64,000 nt of DNA from positions 1 to 64,000 of the forward strand of contig JBPOIU010000067.1 in assembly GCA_052034255.1 (NCBI GenBank), read 5' to 3'. This document shows, piece after piece, positions 31,340 to 41,910 of this stretch (positions are counted from its first letter, which is position 1; each line of letters opens with the position of its first letter). Origin of the DNA: JADJEK01 sp052034255 (GTDB lineage Bacteria > Planctomycetota > B15-G4 > JADJEK01). A program made the translations under genes and the position numbers. The notes beneath the pieces are model-generated. The model did not search any database. It was not told the origin of the DNA and was given only the letters and a program-made list of their open reading frames with translations.

Positions 31340-32905
31340 ATGTGGCTGTCTCCGATCGCGACCTGGACCGTCGCCGCGCTGGCACTCTGGGGGGAACCGC
31401 AATGGTCGCTCGCGGAGGCCCGCCATCTGCTCGATCGAGCCGGCTTCGGCGCCACGCCGACCGAGATCGCACGCATCCACGCGCTCGGTCGTGAAGGCGC
31501 GGTCGACGCGCTGCTCGCGGGTGCACCGCACGTCGCGTTCGTCGATCCGAGTCCGCCGGAAGAGCGCCCCGCGTTGCTGGAACGCGCGCTCGCGACCGAG
31601 GAAGAACGCCGTGCGTTCCGGCGCGCGAAGGCACGCGACGAACGGCTGCTGATCGAGCGCTATCGCGACTTCTGGATGCGCGAGATGGCGCAGGGCGCTG
31701 ATCCCGTGCGGGAGAAGCTCGCGCTGTTCTGGCACGGCTTCTTCACGTCGTCGCAGCGCGAAGTGCGCAACGCCGACGCGATGGTGGGGCAGATCGAGCT
31801 GTTGCGCCGCGACGGCATGACCAGCTACGCGACGTTGCTGCACGCGATCGCGCGCGATCCGGCGATGCTGATCTACTTGAACAACGACAAGAACCGGAAG
31901 CAGCACCCGAACGAGAACTTCGCGCGTGAAGTGTTGGAGTTGTTCTCACTCGGTCCGGGGCACTACACGGAAGAGGACATCAAGGAAGCCGCGCGAGCGT
32001 TCACCGGCTGGGTCGCAAAGGGCGGCGAAGCGACGTTCGTGAAGGCGCGTCACGATCGCGGCGAGAAGACGTTCCTCGGACGCAGCGGCCGCTTCGACGG
32101 CGACGACGTCCTCGACATCGTGCTCGAGCAGCCGCGCGCGGCGCAGTTCGTGGCCACCAAGTTCGTCGAGTTCTACGTCGGTCCCGGCGTCGATCCGCGC
32201 ACGATCGACGGCTTCGCGAAGACGTTCCGCGACGCGGACTACGACGTGAAGGCGCTGTTGCGCGCGATCTTCCTGTCCGATGCGTTCGTCGCTCCGGCCG
32301 CGCAGGGTGCGCTGTTCAAGAGCCCGGTCGAGTTCATCGCGTCGACGGTGCGCCGGCTCGAGCTCGATCCGCCGCCGCCGCCGTTCCTCGCGCTGGCCGC
32401 GGAACACCTCGGGCAATCGCTGTTGTTCCCGCCGAACGTCAAGGGATGGGAAGGCGGCGAGACGTGGTTCAACACCGCGTCGATCCTGAATCGCGCGAAC
32501 GTCGCTCGCATCTTGGTGCACGGCTCGGCCGGAGTGCGCGACGCGCAGGCCATGGTCGACGACGCGATGATGCCGATGGACGACGATGCGCAAAACGACG
32601 AAGAAGCCGTCGCCAAACGGCGCAACGACGCATTCGCGCGCGCGGTGAAGCGCCTGCGCCGCTGGGATTCGAAAGTCGATCCGGTGGCGCTGTGCGGCCA
32701 GGCGCGAACGTCGCGCGAAGCGATTCGCGCGTTGTGTGACCGCTTCCTGCCGGTCGCTCCGTACGCGTCGACGGTCGACGAGCTGTGCCGTTACGTCGCT
32801 CCGTTCGGGGACGACGCATTCGATCCGGATGAAGAAGAGACGCGAGATCGACTGCAAGACGCGATCCACCTCGTGCTGAGTTTGCCCGAGTACCAACTGA
32901 ATTGA
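31340..32905 (+). CDS. DUF1800 family protein
   Basis: 521 residues. Starting at ATG 31340 puts a hydrophobic N-terminus first (MWLSPIATWTVAALALWG), probably a signal or anchor; an earlier ATG at 31277 is possible. The family pattern is clear: ARHLLDRAGFGATPTEI, the segment LALFWHGFFTSSQ, then REVLELFSLGPGHYTEEDIKEAARAF split by a short gap, and a C-terminal PPNVKGWEGGETWFN. DUF1800 genes are nearly always followed by DUF1501, as here. The pair is abundant in planctomycetes and Bacteroidetes, with no established biochemical role. Confidence 0.92.
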   Translation: MWLSPIATWTVAALALWGEPQWSLAEARHLLDRAGFGATPTEIARIHALGREGAVDALLAGAPHVAFVDPSPPEERPALLERALATEEERRAFRRAKARDERLLIERYRDFWMREMAQGADPVREKLALFWHGFFTSSQREVRNADAMVGQIELLRRDGMTSYATLLHAIARDPAMLIYLNNDKNRKQHPNENFAREVLELFSLGPGHYTEEDIKEAARAFTGWVAKGGEATFVKARHDRGEKTFLGRSGRFDGDDVLDIVLEQPRAAQFVATKFVEFYVGPGVDPRTIDGFAKTFRDADYDVKALLRAIFLSDAFVAPAAQGALFKSPVEFIASTVRRLELDPPPPPFLALAAEHLGQSLLFPPNVKGWEGGETWFNTASILNRANVARILVHGSAGVRDAQAMVDDAMMPMDDDAQNDEEAVAKRRNDAFARAVKRLRRWDSKVDPVALCGQARTSREAIRALCDRFLPVAPYASTVDELCRYVAPFGDDAFDPDEEETRDRLQDAIHLVLSLPEYQLN

Positions 32906-32991
32906 GTTCGCGACGCTCGAACGACCCGAGGGTCCCGCGCGGCGGGTCTCGGCGACCGTCCGGATCGAGCGCACCTGAAGGAGAGAACGCC

Positions 32992-34197
32992 ATGACATCA
33001 CCCATCGGTCGACGTCAGTTCCTGAAGGGTTCCGCCGCGGCAGCCGCTGCCGCGTGGTGCGCGCCGCGGACCTGGGCGACGGCGCCCCGCGCGGACGCGG
33101 CGGGCCGCGTACTGGTGATGCTGGAGCTCGCCGGCGGCAACGACGGTTTGAACACGCTCGTGCCCTACGCGCACGATGCCTACGCGGAAGCGCGTGGTGA
33201 TCTCGCGCTCGCGGGGCAGGAACTGCTGCGGCTCGACGACGAGGTCGGCCTGCATCCCGCGCTGACCGGATTGAAGACGCTCCACGACGCCGGGCACGTG
33301 GCGTGGGTGGAGGGGGTTGGATATCCGGATCCGATCCGATCGCATTTCCTGTCGATGGACATCTGGCACGCAGGGCAGCTCGATGGCCGGCGTGGTGGCA
33401 GCGGGTGGCTCGCGCGCCTGGTCGATCATCTCGCCCCGGACGACGACGACCCGAACTTGCTGGTCGCGCTCGGCCCGCGTGTCCCGTTCTCGTGCGACGG
33501 CGGAGAGCACCGCGCGGTCGCGTTCGCGAAGCCCGCCGACTACCGCCTGGTCGCGCCGGGCGATGAGACCAAGACGTTGGACTCGGCCGTCAGCTCGACA
33601 CAAGTTTCCGAACGCGCGCGCGCGTTCCTGCGTCGCGCTTATCTGGATGCGCGCGCGTCGTCCGACGTCGTGCGTTCGGCGGTCGGGAAGTACCAACCGG
33701 CCGTGAAGTACCCGGGGACCGCGCTCGCCGGGGATCTGCGCACGGTTGCCGCGTTGATCGCGGGCGGGGTTTCGACGCGCGTGTTCTCGCTGCAACTGTC
33801 GGGATTCGACACGCACAACGGCCAGCTCGGCCGGCAGCAGCGCCTGTTCGCCGAGCTCGGCGACGCGTTGGCCGCATTCCACGACGACTTGCGCGCCGCA
33901 CGGCTCGACGACCGCGTGCTCGTCGTCGGTTATTCGGAGTTCGGTCGGCGCGTCGCGGCGAACGCTTCGGGTGGGACGGACCATGGCGCCGCGGGCTTGG
34001 CGTTCCTGCTCGGCTCGCACGTCAAGGGCGGGCTCTTCGGCAAACGACCGGCGCTGGACCGACTCGACGACAACGGCGATCTCGCGTTCACGACGGATTT
34101 CCGTCGCGTCTACGCGACGGCGATCGACACGTGGCTCCAGGCCGATGCGGCGAAGGTGCTCGGCGAGCGTTTCGAACCGCTGCGCTGCATCGCGTGA
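32992..34197 (+). CDS. DUF1501 family protein with Tat-like signal
   Basis: 401 residues. AAGGAG lies nine bases before ATG 32992. The N-terminus has a twin-arginine motif and hydrophobic segment (GRRQFLKGSAAAAAAAWCA), so export by the Tat route is likely. Sulfatase-like DUF1501 features include LELAGGNDGLNTLVPY near residue 40, the central FDTHNGQLGRQ and the later GYSEFGRRVAANASGGTDHG. The family is related to alkaline phosphatase/sulfatase folds, but its reaction is unknown. It follows DUF1800 by 86 bases, the usual pairing. A hairpin at 34254-34277 ends the unit. Confidence 0.92.
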   Translation: MTSPIGRRQFLKGSAAAAAAAWCAPRTWATAPRADAAGRVLVMLELAGGNDGLNTLVPYAHDAYAEARGDLALAGQELLRLDDEVGLHPALTGLKTLHDAGHVAWVEGVGYPDPIRSHFLSMDIWHAGQLDGRRGGSGWLARLVDHLAPDDDDPNLLVALGPRVPFSCDGGEHRAVAFAKPADYRLVAPGDETKTLDSAVSSTQVSERARAFLRRAYLDARASSDVVRSAVGKYQPAVKYPGTALAGDLRTVAALIAGGVSTRVFSLQLSGFDTHNGQLGRQQRLFAELGDALAAFHDDLRAARLDDRVLVVGYSEFGRRVAANASGGTDHGAAGLAFLLGSHVKGGLFGKRPALDRLDDNGDLAFTTDFRRVYATAIDTWLQADAAKVLGERFEPLRCIA

Positions 34198-34253
34198 GCG
34201 CGCCGCGGTCGACGACTTCGGCGGCGGCGATCCCGCCTATCGGTTGACGCCGC

Positions 34254-34277
34254 GCGGGAGCTTCTGCAAGCTCCCGC
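34254..34277. terminator. Hairpin after the DUF1501 gene
   Basis: GCGGGAGCTT-CTGC-AAGCTCCCGC, a perfect 10-bp stem with a 4-base loop, followed by CTCGAT. It sits 57 bases past the DUF1501 stop and 28 bases before the Trm112-like start. There is no U-run. The GCGGG...CCCGC-CTCG layout resembles the composite hairpins at 48-95 and 9983-10105. Confidence 0.55.
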
Positions 34278-34304
34278 CTCGATCCCTCGCAACGGAAGCT
34301 CGCC

Positions 34305-34532
34305 ATGGCCCTCGATCCGGAACTCCTCGACATCCTCGCGTGCCCCGAATCGAAGGCGCCGCTGATCTACTTCGAGACCGAGGGCTTCCTGTTCTGCCCG
34401 AAGTCGCGGCTGAAGTACGCGATCCAGGACGGCATTCCGGTGATGCTGATCGACGAGGCCGAGCGCCTCGACGACGCCGCGGCGGTAAGGCTCGTGGCCG
34501 ACGCGAAGGCGCGGGGCCTCAAGAACGCGTGA
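34305..34532 (+). CDS. Trm112-like (UPF0434/YcaR) small protein
   Basis: 75 residues, with GGAAG upstream of the ATG. The family motif LLDILACPESKAPLIYF, then FLFCPKSRLKYAIQDGIPVMLIDEA, matches Trm112/YcaR proteins. In eukaryotes and archaea Trm112 activates methyltransferases; bacterial members often keep a zinc-ribbon-like site. Here the two CP positions are present but the partner cysteines of a full zinc site are not, a common bacterial variant. Its 3' end overlaps the convergent radical SAM gene by 14 bases. Confidence 0.88.
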   Translation: MALDPELLDILACPESKAPLIYFETEGFLFCPKSRLKYAIQDGIPVMLIDEAERLDDAAAVRLVADAKARGLKNA

Positions 34533-35652
34533 GACCCTCGCGTTCGGCTTTCATGCGCTGGAACGCCGGATTCCCGACCAGCACGTAGCAGTTCGCGCAC
34601 GGCTCGGGATAGTCGCCTTCGAACATCGCCTTGCGGAACGCCTGGTACTTCGGGCCGTTCCAGATCTCTTCGAACGACTGCTTGGTCGCGTCGCCCATCT
34701 TCAGTTCGTCGGGTCCGCGGCAGCACGGGAACACCGCGCCGTCGGGCGAGACCTTCAGGTACGTCGTTGCCATCGAGCAGAAGCTCGGGAACAGGCGCGC
34801 GATCGCATCCGAATGACGCAAGCGCAGCTCGGCCAGCGGCGCCTTGAACGCGTCGGTGGGAGGGTTGTGGTAGTCCTTCGCCTGGAACGGCGGACGCAGT
34901 TCGAGCGTGAGATCGACGCAGCGCGCCGCCGCACGCTCGCGCGCAGCCTGCAGCGCGGCGCCGAGATCCGCTTCGGAGACGTGACCTTCCCACTTCAAGT
35001 CGTGGAAGGTCGAGCTGTTCGGCAACAGCTCCTGGATGTTGCAGGCCTTGCCGCCGAGGTCGGCGACGAGATCGACGAACGCCGCGGCTTCGCGGTAGTT
35101 CTTCGTTTGCAGCACGAAGTTGAACGTGACTTCGACGCCGTCCTTCAACGCGCGCGGCAGCACGGCTTTGACGTTCGCCATCACCGGCTCCCACTTGGCC
35201 GGGACACGGATCGCCTCGAACGTTTCCTTGGTCGCCGCGTCGAGCGAGATCCACAGCTTGTGCAGGCGGTCCTTGATCTTCTCGTAGCGTTCGATCGTCA
35301 GCAGCGTGCCGTTGCTGAACAGGTGCAGCCACACGAGGTGCTTCTGCGCGAGCTCCGACACCAGCGTGATGTCGTTCAACAGCGGCTCGGAGTTGGCCGA
35401 CGGCGTCCAGTGCAGCGTCCACGGCAGCACGTCGTCGAGGAACTTCACGCCGACCGCCTCGTCGAGCACCCAGTTGGGCTCGTCGTCGGACTTCGCGCAC
35501 ATCACGCACTTCAAGTTGCAGAGGTTGTTGAAGCTGAACTCGAGGCGCGTGGGGCGGCTCTTCCAAACGGTCGATCGCGTGGCGAGGTCCGCGGACAGCA
35601 GGACCTCGTTGTCGAGTTCACGATCGATCTTGGATTGGGTCGGGTCGGACAT
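34519..35652 (-). CDS. Radical SAM/SPASM domain protein
   Basis: 377 residues from ATG 35652. The [4Fe-4S]-S-adenosylmethionine motif is C-N-L-K-C-V-M-C near residue 49 (CxxxCxxC). The TIM-barrel pattern continues with SEPLLND and KLWISLDAATKETFE. A C-terminal SPASM-type region has cysteines in PSFCSM, FPCCRGP and CANCYVL, which usually hold one or two extra clusters. Such proteins modify peptides or sugars, or mature enzymes. There is no precursor peptide gene next to it, so the substrate is unknown. The gene stands between the Trm112-like gene and the fmdB end of the chaperone cluster. Confidence 0.9.
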   Translation of the reverse strand: MSDPTQSKIDRELDNEVLLSADLATRSTVWKSRPTRLEFSFNNLCNLKCVMCAKSDDEPNWVLDEAVGVKFLDDVLPWTLHWTPSANSEPLLNDITLVSELAQKHLVWLHLFSNGTLLTIERYEKIKDRLHKLWISLDAATKETFEAIRVPAKWEPVMANVKAVLPRALKDGVEVTFNFVLQTKNYREAAAFVDLVADLGGKACNIQELLPNSSTFHDLKWEGHVSEADLGAALQAARERAAARCVDLTLELRPPFQAKDYHNPPTDAFKAPLAELRLRHSDAIARLFPSFCSMATTYLKVSPDGAVFPCCRGPDELKMGDATKQSFEEIWNGPKYQAFRKAMFEGDYPEPCANCYVLVGNPAFQRMKAEREGLTRS

Positions 35653-35697
35653 GGCGTTCACGGATAGCACGCGGGTCGGGCGAACCGGCCGCGGCGC

Positions 35698-36066
35698 TCA
35701 GGTCTTTTTGGCCTTTCGTTTGTCGGCCGACTTCGCGGCCGGCGTTGAGGCTTTGCCAGAAGTCCGTTCGGCCTTGGGCTCGGAAGCCTTCGATTCGCTC
35801 GCGGGGGAGGAGTCCTTGGCGTCGGTCGACTTCGCGTCCGTCGCGGGCGCGCTGTCCTTCTTCGCCGCGTCGCCGTATTCCTTGCCGCGGTAGTCGGTGA
35901 TGTAGAAGCCGCTGCCCTTGAAGATCAGGCCGGCGCCGGCGCCGATCAGTCGGCGGACCTTCTTCTTGCCGCACTTCTCGCACGTGGTCAGCGGCTTGTC
36001 CTTGATGCTCTGGAATGCCTCGAACCGCGCGCCGCACGCGGAGCATTCGTAGTCGTACGTCGGCAC
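35698..36066 (-). CDS. FmdB-type zinc ribbon protein
   Basis: 122 residues from GTG 36066, which has AAGGAGAG six bases upstream; no ATG is suitably placed. The zinc ribbon is residues about 1-45: PTYDYECSACGARFE, then TTCEKCGKKKVRRLIG, two CxxC pairs. GSGFYITDY follows, as in FmdB/CxxC_CXXC_SSSS proteins. The last 60 residues are a lysine/alanine/serine-rich disordered tail. The family is often called a putative regulatory protein, but its role is unproven. It follows grpE by two bases and is the last gene of the chaperone cluster. Confidence 0.88.
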   Translation of the reverse strand: MPTYDYECSACGARFEAFQSIKDKPLTTCEKCGKKKVRRLIGAGAGLIFKGSGFYITDYRGKEYGDAAKKDSAPATDAKSTDAKDSSPASESKASEPKAERTSGKASTPAAKSADKRKAKKT

Positions 36067-36068
36067 GA

Positions 36069-36647
36069 TCAACTCTCCTTCGGGGACGTCGGGGCCTTCG
36101 AGACCCGGACCATCGCGGCGCGCAGCAGGCGGTCGTGGATCTTCCACCCGCGCACCAGTTCGTCGATCACCGTGTTCGGCGGGACGTCGTCGCGTTCCTG
36201 CGTCGCGATCGCCTCGTGGAAGTTCGGGTCGAACGACTGGCCCAGCGTTTCCATCGGCTTCACGCCGTGATTGGCGAGCACGCCGACCAGCTGGTCCTCG
36301 ACCATCTTCACGCCGACCGCGAGCGGATCGTCGGCACGCTCCGCCGGGACTCCTTCGAGCGCGCGGCGCAGGTTGTCGGTGACCTGCAGGAGTTCCTTGG
36401 CGATGCGTTCCGCCGCGTACAGGCGCGCGGACTCGATCTCGCGCAGGCCGCGCTTGCGCGCGTTGTCGGCTTCGGCGAGCGTGCGCGCGAACTTCTCGTG
36501 CGCTTCGTCGTGCTTCGCCTTCCACTCGTTGGCGACGGTTTGCGCGTCGGCGAGTTGTTTCTCGAGGTCGGCGACGACCGGATCGAGGTCCCGATCACCT
36601 TCGAGCGCATCGTCGTGAGTGTCGTCGGGTCGCTTGGATTTCGTCAT
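36069..36647 (-). CDS. grpE: GrpE nucleotide exchange factor
   Basis: 192 residues. An acidic N-terminus leads into a long helix (VADLEKQLADAQTVANEWKAK) and the core DNARKRGLREIE ... LLQVTDNLRRALE, then MVEDQLVGVLANHGVKPME, FDPNFHEAI and a final beta domain (VIDELVRGWKIHDRLLRAAMV). GrpE drives ADP release from DnaK. It lies 31 bases after dnaJ. dnaK itself is not in this window. Confidence 0.95.
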   Translation of the reverse strand: MTKSKRPDDTHDDALEGDRDLDPVVADLEKQLADAQTVANEWKAKHDEAHEKFARTLAEADNARKRGLREIESARLYAAERIAKELLQVTDNLRRALEGVPAERADDPLAVGVKMVEDQLVGVLANHGVKPMETLGQSFDPNFHEAIATQERDDVPPNTVIDELVRGWKIHDRLLRAAMVRVSKAPTSPKES

Positions 36648-36678
36648 GGCATGGCCTCGTTCAAGACGGCGATGGCGG

Positions 36679-37836
36679 TCAATCGAACAGTTCCTTCACC
36701 TTGTCTAGCCAGCTCTTCCGTTCCGGGCCGACTTGGTGTTCCTCGGTTTTCGCGAACTCGCGCAGCAGTTCCTCCTGCTTCGGCGCGAGCTTCTTCGGGA
36801 CTTCGATGTTCACGCGCACGAGCAGGTCGCCGCGCCCATGTCCGTTCACGGACGGCAGGCCGAGCCCCTTCATGCGGAATACCTTCCCGCTGTTCGTCCC
36901 TCGCGGGATCTTCAGCAGGTTCTTGCCCTTCAGGCTCGGCACTTCGACGTCGGCACCCAGCGCGGCTTGCGAGAACGAGATCGGCATCTCGCAGACCAGA
37001 TCGTTCTCCTCGCGCTGGAAGATCGCGTGCTCGGCGATCTGGACGAAGCAGTAGAGGTCGCCGCGCGGGCCGCCGTACCGGCCCGGTTCACCTTCGCCGC
37101 TGACGCGCAATTGCGCGCCTTCCGGCACGCCGGCCGGGATGTGGACGGTGATCTCGCGTTTCTTCGGCTGGCGACCCGAACCGCGGCAGGTGCCGCAGGG
37201 ATTCTGGATGATCGTGCCTTCCCCGCGACAACGCGGGCAGGTCTGCCGGATCGCGAAGAAGCCCTGCGAGACCTGGACTTGACCGAAGCCGCCGCAATCC
37301 GGGCACGTGGTGGGCTGCGAGCCGGACTTCGCACCGCTGCCGGTGCAGGCTTCGCAGAGTTCGTTGCGGCGCAGCTCGATCGTCTTCTCGGCGCCGCGCT
37401 CGACCTCGTCGAGCGTCAGCGTGATCTGGCATTTCAGGGACGGCCCGCGTTCGGGTTGCGGCTTGCCGCCGCCGCGGCGACCGCGCCCGCCGAACAAGTC
37501 GTCGAACGGCGAGCCGCCGCCTCCACCTCCGCCGAACACGTCGGAGAACTGGCGGAAGATGTCCTCGAAGCTCGAGAAGCCGCGCGCACCGCCGCCCATG
37601 CCCTGGCCGTCGAGCCCGGCGTGGCCGAACTGGTCGTAGATCTTCTTCTTCTGGTCGTCCGACAGGACCTCGTACGCCTCGGCGGCCTCTTTGAACTTGG
37701 CCTCGGCTTCGGCATTTCCCGGGTTGCGATCAGGGTGGTACTTCAGCGCGAGCTTGCGGTACGAGCGCTTGATGTCGTCCGCACTCGACTCGCGGGTCAC
37801 CTCGAGAACTTCGTAGTAGTCGCGCTTGCCCGGCAT
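36679..37836 (-). CDS. dnaJ: Chaperone DnaJ
   Basis: 385 residues from ATG 37836 (an ATG 36 bases upstream adds residues not found in the family). J domain residues 1-70 with the HPD motif (KYHPDRNPG, about 34). A Gly/Phe-rich region (about 71-130) includes a run of glycines. Four CxxCxGxG zinc repeats follow: CEACTGSG, CPDCGGFG, CPRCRGEG and CGTCRGSG. Then the C-terminal peptide-binding domains. It delivers substrates to DnaK and stimulates its ATPase. It is separated from groEL1 by a perfect 19-bp hairpin, so its expression may be lower than that of the GroE genes. Confidence 0.96.
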   Translation of the reverse strand: MPGKRDYYEVLEVTRESSADDIKRSYRKLALKYHPDRNPGNAEAEAKFKEAAEAYEVLSDDQKKKIYDQFGHAGLDGQGMGGGARGFSSFEDIFRQFSDVFGGGGGGGSPFDDLFGGRGRRGGGKPQPERGPSLKCQITLTLDEVERGAEKTIELRRNELCEACTGSGAKSGSQPTTCPDCGGFGQVQVSQGFFAIRQTCPRCRGEGTIIQNPCGTCRGSGRQPKKREITVHIPAGVPEGAQLRVSGEGEPGRYGGPRGDLYCFVQIAEHAIFQREENDLVCEMPISFSQAALGADVEVPSLKGKNLLKIPRGTNSGKVFRMKGLGLPSVNGHGRGDLLVRVNIEVPKKLAPKQEELLREFAKTEEHQVGPERKSWLDKVKELFD

Positions 37837-37867
37837 CGCGGCGTCCTCGTCGGGGATCGGTGCGGAA

Positions 37868-37927
37868 CGCACGGAGCGCGTGCCGGAGCCCCCATTGCGG
37901 GAAGACCACCGGCACGCGCTCCGTGCG
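37868..37927. terminator. Perfect 19-bp hairpin between groEL1 and dnaJ
   Basis: Positions 37868-37886 are the exact reverse complement of 37909-37927, with a 22-base loop. It starts ten bases after the groEL1 stop and ends 31 bases before the dnaJ ATG. There is no U-run, so partial termination or an RNA-processing/stability site is as likely as full termination. Confidence 0.7.
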
Positions 37928-37936
37928 CGAGAGCGA

Positions 37937-39541
<1,605 letters not shown>

Positions 39542-39553
39542 CGGTGTCGCTCC

Positions 39554-39847
39554 TCACTTCTCGATGCGCAAGAGGACTTCGCTCTCGCGCAGGATCTTCA
39601 GTTCCTTGCCGTCGACCTCGACGTCGGAACCGGCGTACTTGCCGAACATCACCACGTCGCCGGTGCTCAACGTCATCGCGTTGCGCTTGCCATCCTTCGT
39701 CAGGTGGCCCGCGCCGACGGCGACGACCTTGCCGCGCTGCGGCTTTTCCTTCGCGGTGTCGGGCAGGAAGATCCCGCCCGCGGTCTTCTCTTGCGCCTCG
39801 AGCACTTCGACGACGATGCGGTCGTCCAGCGGTCGGAGGTTCACCAT
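39554..39847 (-). CDS. groES: Co-chaperonin GroES
   Basis: 97 residues from ATG 39847, the start that gives the family beginning (VNLRPLDDRIVVEVLEAQE). The mobile loop is KTAGGIFLPDTAKEKPQ, which docks onto GroEL. The rest forms the beta-barrel (GKVVAVGAGHL, VVMFGKYAGSDV, LKILRESEVL). It is the only GroES in the window and sits between the two groEL genes, 73 bases after groEL2 and 12 before groEL1, so it probably serves both. Confidence 0.96.
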   Translation of the reverse strand: MVNLRPLDDRIVVEVLEAQEKTAGGIFLPDTAKEKPQRGKVVAVGAGHLTKDGKRNAMTLSTGDVVMFGKYAGSDVEVDGKELKILRESEVLLRIEK

Positions 39848-39920
39848 GGTCTTCGCACTCCTTCGATTGGGTTCGAGTTCTTGATCGTGTGTGGGGAAGA
39901 GGATCGACGTCGGACGTCGA

Positions 39921-41588
39921 TCAGAAATCCATGCCGCCGCCCATGCCGCCCATGCCGCCCATACCACCCATGTCGCCATGGTCGTGGCCGTGGTCGCCGC
40001 CGCCGGCTGCCGGCTTCTTCGGCAGGTCGGCGATCAGCGCGTCGGTGGTGAGCAACAGCGCGGCGACCGAGGACGCGTTCTGCAGAGCGCAGCGCACGAC
40101 CTTGGTCGCGTCGACGACGCCGGCTTGCAGCAGATCGCCGAACTCGCCGGTCAGCGCGTTCCAGCCGAAGCTGCCCTTGCCGTTCACGACGTCCTTGACG
40201 ATCAGCGGAGCGTCCGCGCCCGCGTTGTTGGCGAGCGTGCGCAGCGGCTGTTCGAGCGCGCGGCGCAGGATGTCGACGCCGAACTGCTCGTCGCCTTCGC
40301 ACGCGACCGAGTCGAGAGCCTTGCGCACGCGCAGCAGCGCGACGCCGCCGCCCGGCACGATGCCCTCTTCGATCGCGGCGCGGGTCGCCTGCAGCGCGTC
40401 CTCGACGCGGGCCTTCTTTTCCTTCACTTCGACTTCGGTCGCGCCGCCGACGCGGATCTGCGCCACGCCGCCGGCCAGGCGCGCGAGGCGCTCCTGGAGC
40501 TTCTCACGGTCGTAGTCGGAAGTGGCCTTCTCGGCTTCGGCACGGATCTGCGCGACGCGGGCCTTGATCGCCGCCGGGGCGCCGGCGCCCTGGACGATCG
40601 TCGTGTTGTCGGCGTTGACCGTGACCTTCTTCGCGCGGCCGAGGTCCTTGATCGAAACGTTCTCGAGGTCGATGCCGAGGTCTTTGAAGATCGGCTTCGC
40701 GCCCGTGAGGATCGCGATGTCCTCGAGCATCGCCTTGCGGCGATCGCCGTAGCCCGGGGCCTTCACCGCGCAGCACTTGACGACGGCGCGCAGCTTGTTG
40801 ACCACCAGCGTCGCGAGCGCTTCGCCTTCGACTTCCTCGGCGATGATCAGCAGCGGGCGGCCCGACTGCGACACCGCTTCGAGCAGCGGGACGAGCTTCT
40901 TCGCGGTCGTGAGCTTGTCCTCGTGGATCAGCACGAACGCGTCTTGCAGCTCGGTCAGCATCTTGTCGGGATTCGTGACGAAGTGCGGCGACAGGAATCC
41001 GCGATCGAATTGCATGCCCTCGACGACGTCGACTTCGGTCTCGAGCGACTTGCCGTCATCGACGGTGATCACGCCGTCCTTGCCGACCTTGTCCATCGCG
41101 TCGGCGATCAGCTTGCCGATCTCGACGTCGTTGTTCGCGGAGATGCAGGCGACCTGCTGGATCTCCTTGGCGTCGTTGGTCTTCTTCGACAACTTCGCCA
41201 GCGCTTCGGTCAGGGCGTCGACGCCCTTCTTGATGCCGCGCGTCAGCGCTGCGGTGTTGGCGCCGGACGACAGGTACTTCAGACCTTCGAGGAAGATCGC
41301 TTCCGCGAGCACGGTCGCAGTGGTGGTGCCGTCGCCGGCGGACGACGACGTCTTCGACGCCGCTTCCTTCACCAACTGCGCGGCCATGTTCTCGTACGGG
41401 TCCTTGAGCTCGATCTCCTCGGCGACGGTGACGCCGTCCTTGGTGACCGTCGGGGCGCCCCAGCTCTTGTCGATGACCGCGTTGCGGCCCCGCGGACCGA
41501 GCGTGCTCTTCACGGCGCGGGCGATCTTGATGACGCCCTCGCGCAGGCGCTCGCGCGCTTCTTGCTCGAAGGCAAGTTGCTTGGCCAT
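39921..41588 (-). CDS. groEL: Chaperonin GroEL, copy 2 (His/Gly/Met-rich tail)
   Basis: 555 residues from ATG 41588, with GAGGGAGAGA just upstream. ATP-site motifs are intact (STLGPRGRNAV, SAGDGTTTATVLAEAI) and the catalytic region reads EVKEKKARVEDALQATRAA. The tail is GGGDHGHDHGD followed by four MGG-type repeats ending GGGMDF, so it carries both a histidine-rich patch and a canonical GGM tail, unlike copy 1. It is the first gene of the cluster and lies about 215 bases downstream of the promoter at 41804-41833. Order on the transcript is groEL2, groES, groEL1, dnaJ, grpE, fmdB. Confidence 0.95.
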   Translation of the reverse strand: MAKQLAFEQEARERLREGVIKIARAVKSTLGPRGRNAVIDKSWGAPTVTKDGVTVAEEIELKDPYENMAAQLVKEAASKTSSSAGDGTTTATVLAEAIFLEGLKYLSSGANTAALTRGIKKGVDALTEALAKLSKKTNDAKEIQQVACISANNDVEIGKLIADAMDKVGKDGVITVDDGKSLETEVDVVEGMQFDRGFLSPHFVTNPDKMLTELQDAFVLIHEDKLTTAKKLVPLLEAVSQSGRPLLIIAEEVEGEALATLVVNKLRAVVKCCAVKAPGYGDRRKAMLEDIAILTGAKPIFKDLGIDLENVSIKDLGRAKKVTVNADNTTIVQGAGAPAAIKARVAQIRAEAEKATSDYDREKLQERLARLAGGVAQIRVGGATEVEVKEKKARVEDALQATRAAIEEGIVPGGGVALLRVRKALDSVACEGDEQFGVDILRRALEQPLRTLANNAGADAPLIVKDVVNGKGSFGWNALTGEFGDLLQAGVVDATKVVRCALQNASSVAALLLTTDALIADLPKKPAAGGGDHGHDHGDMGGMGGMGGMGGGMDF

Positions 41589-41803
41589 GATCTCTCCCTC
41601 TCGATGGATGTGCGGACTATGGGGAATGACGGCCGCCGGCGCGTGGGGCTCTGGGATCAGGGCTCCGCGTGTCGGCGGGATGACGATTCGTGGAGTTCCC
41701 AGCGGGAACGGGCGAGGTCGAGCAAACCCGATGCCGGGACGCGTTGCCGCGAAGCCGCGTGCGCACGCGCCGGGGCGAAGCGAACAAGTCGCGTGTGGAT
41801 AGG

Positions 41804-41833
41804 ATTTTAGGCGTGACGCGGTCGGCGTGTCAG
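41804..41833 (-). promoter_or_regulatory. Sigma70-type promoter of the chaperone cluster
   Basis: On the minus strand, CTGACA (41828-41833) and TAAAAT (41804-41809) are 18 bases apart, each matching five of six consensus positions. The 5' leader would be about 215 bases. I found no CIRCE (TTAGCACTC-N9-GAGTGCTAA) copy in the 41589-41910 gap, so HrcA control is not supported. Nothing else gene-like is seen in this gap, which also contains the plus-strand leader of the next gene. Confidence 0.55.
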
Positions 41834-41910
41834 GCTGTCGTCTCGGTGCTGGAAGCCGGACGCGGACATGGACAGAATGTCGTGTCGCCGCCGGTGCGAA
41901 AGGAACTCGA

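Noticed and set aside
41589..41910. CIRCE/HrcA operator in front of groEL2
   Set aside because: No TTAGCACTC-N9-GAGTGCTAA or near match on either strand; only a sigma70-like promoter is supported.
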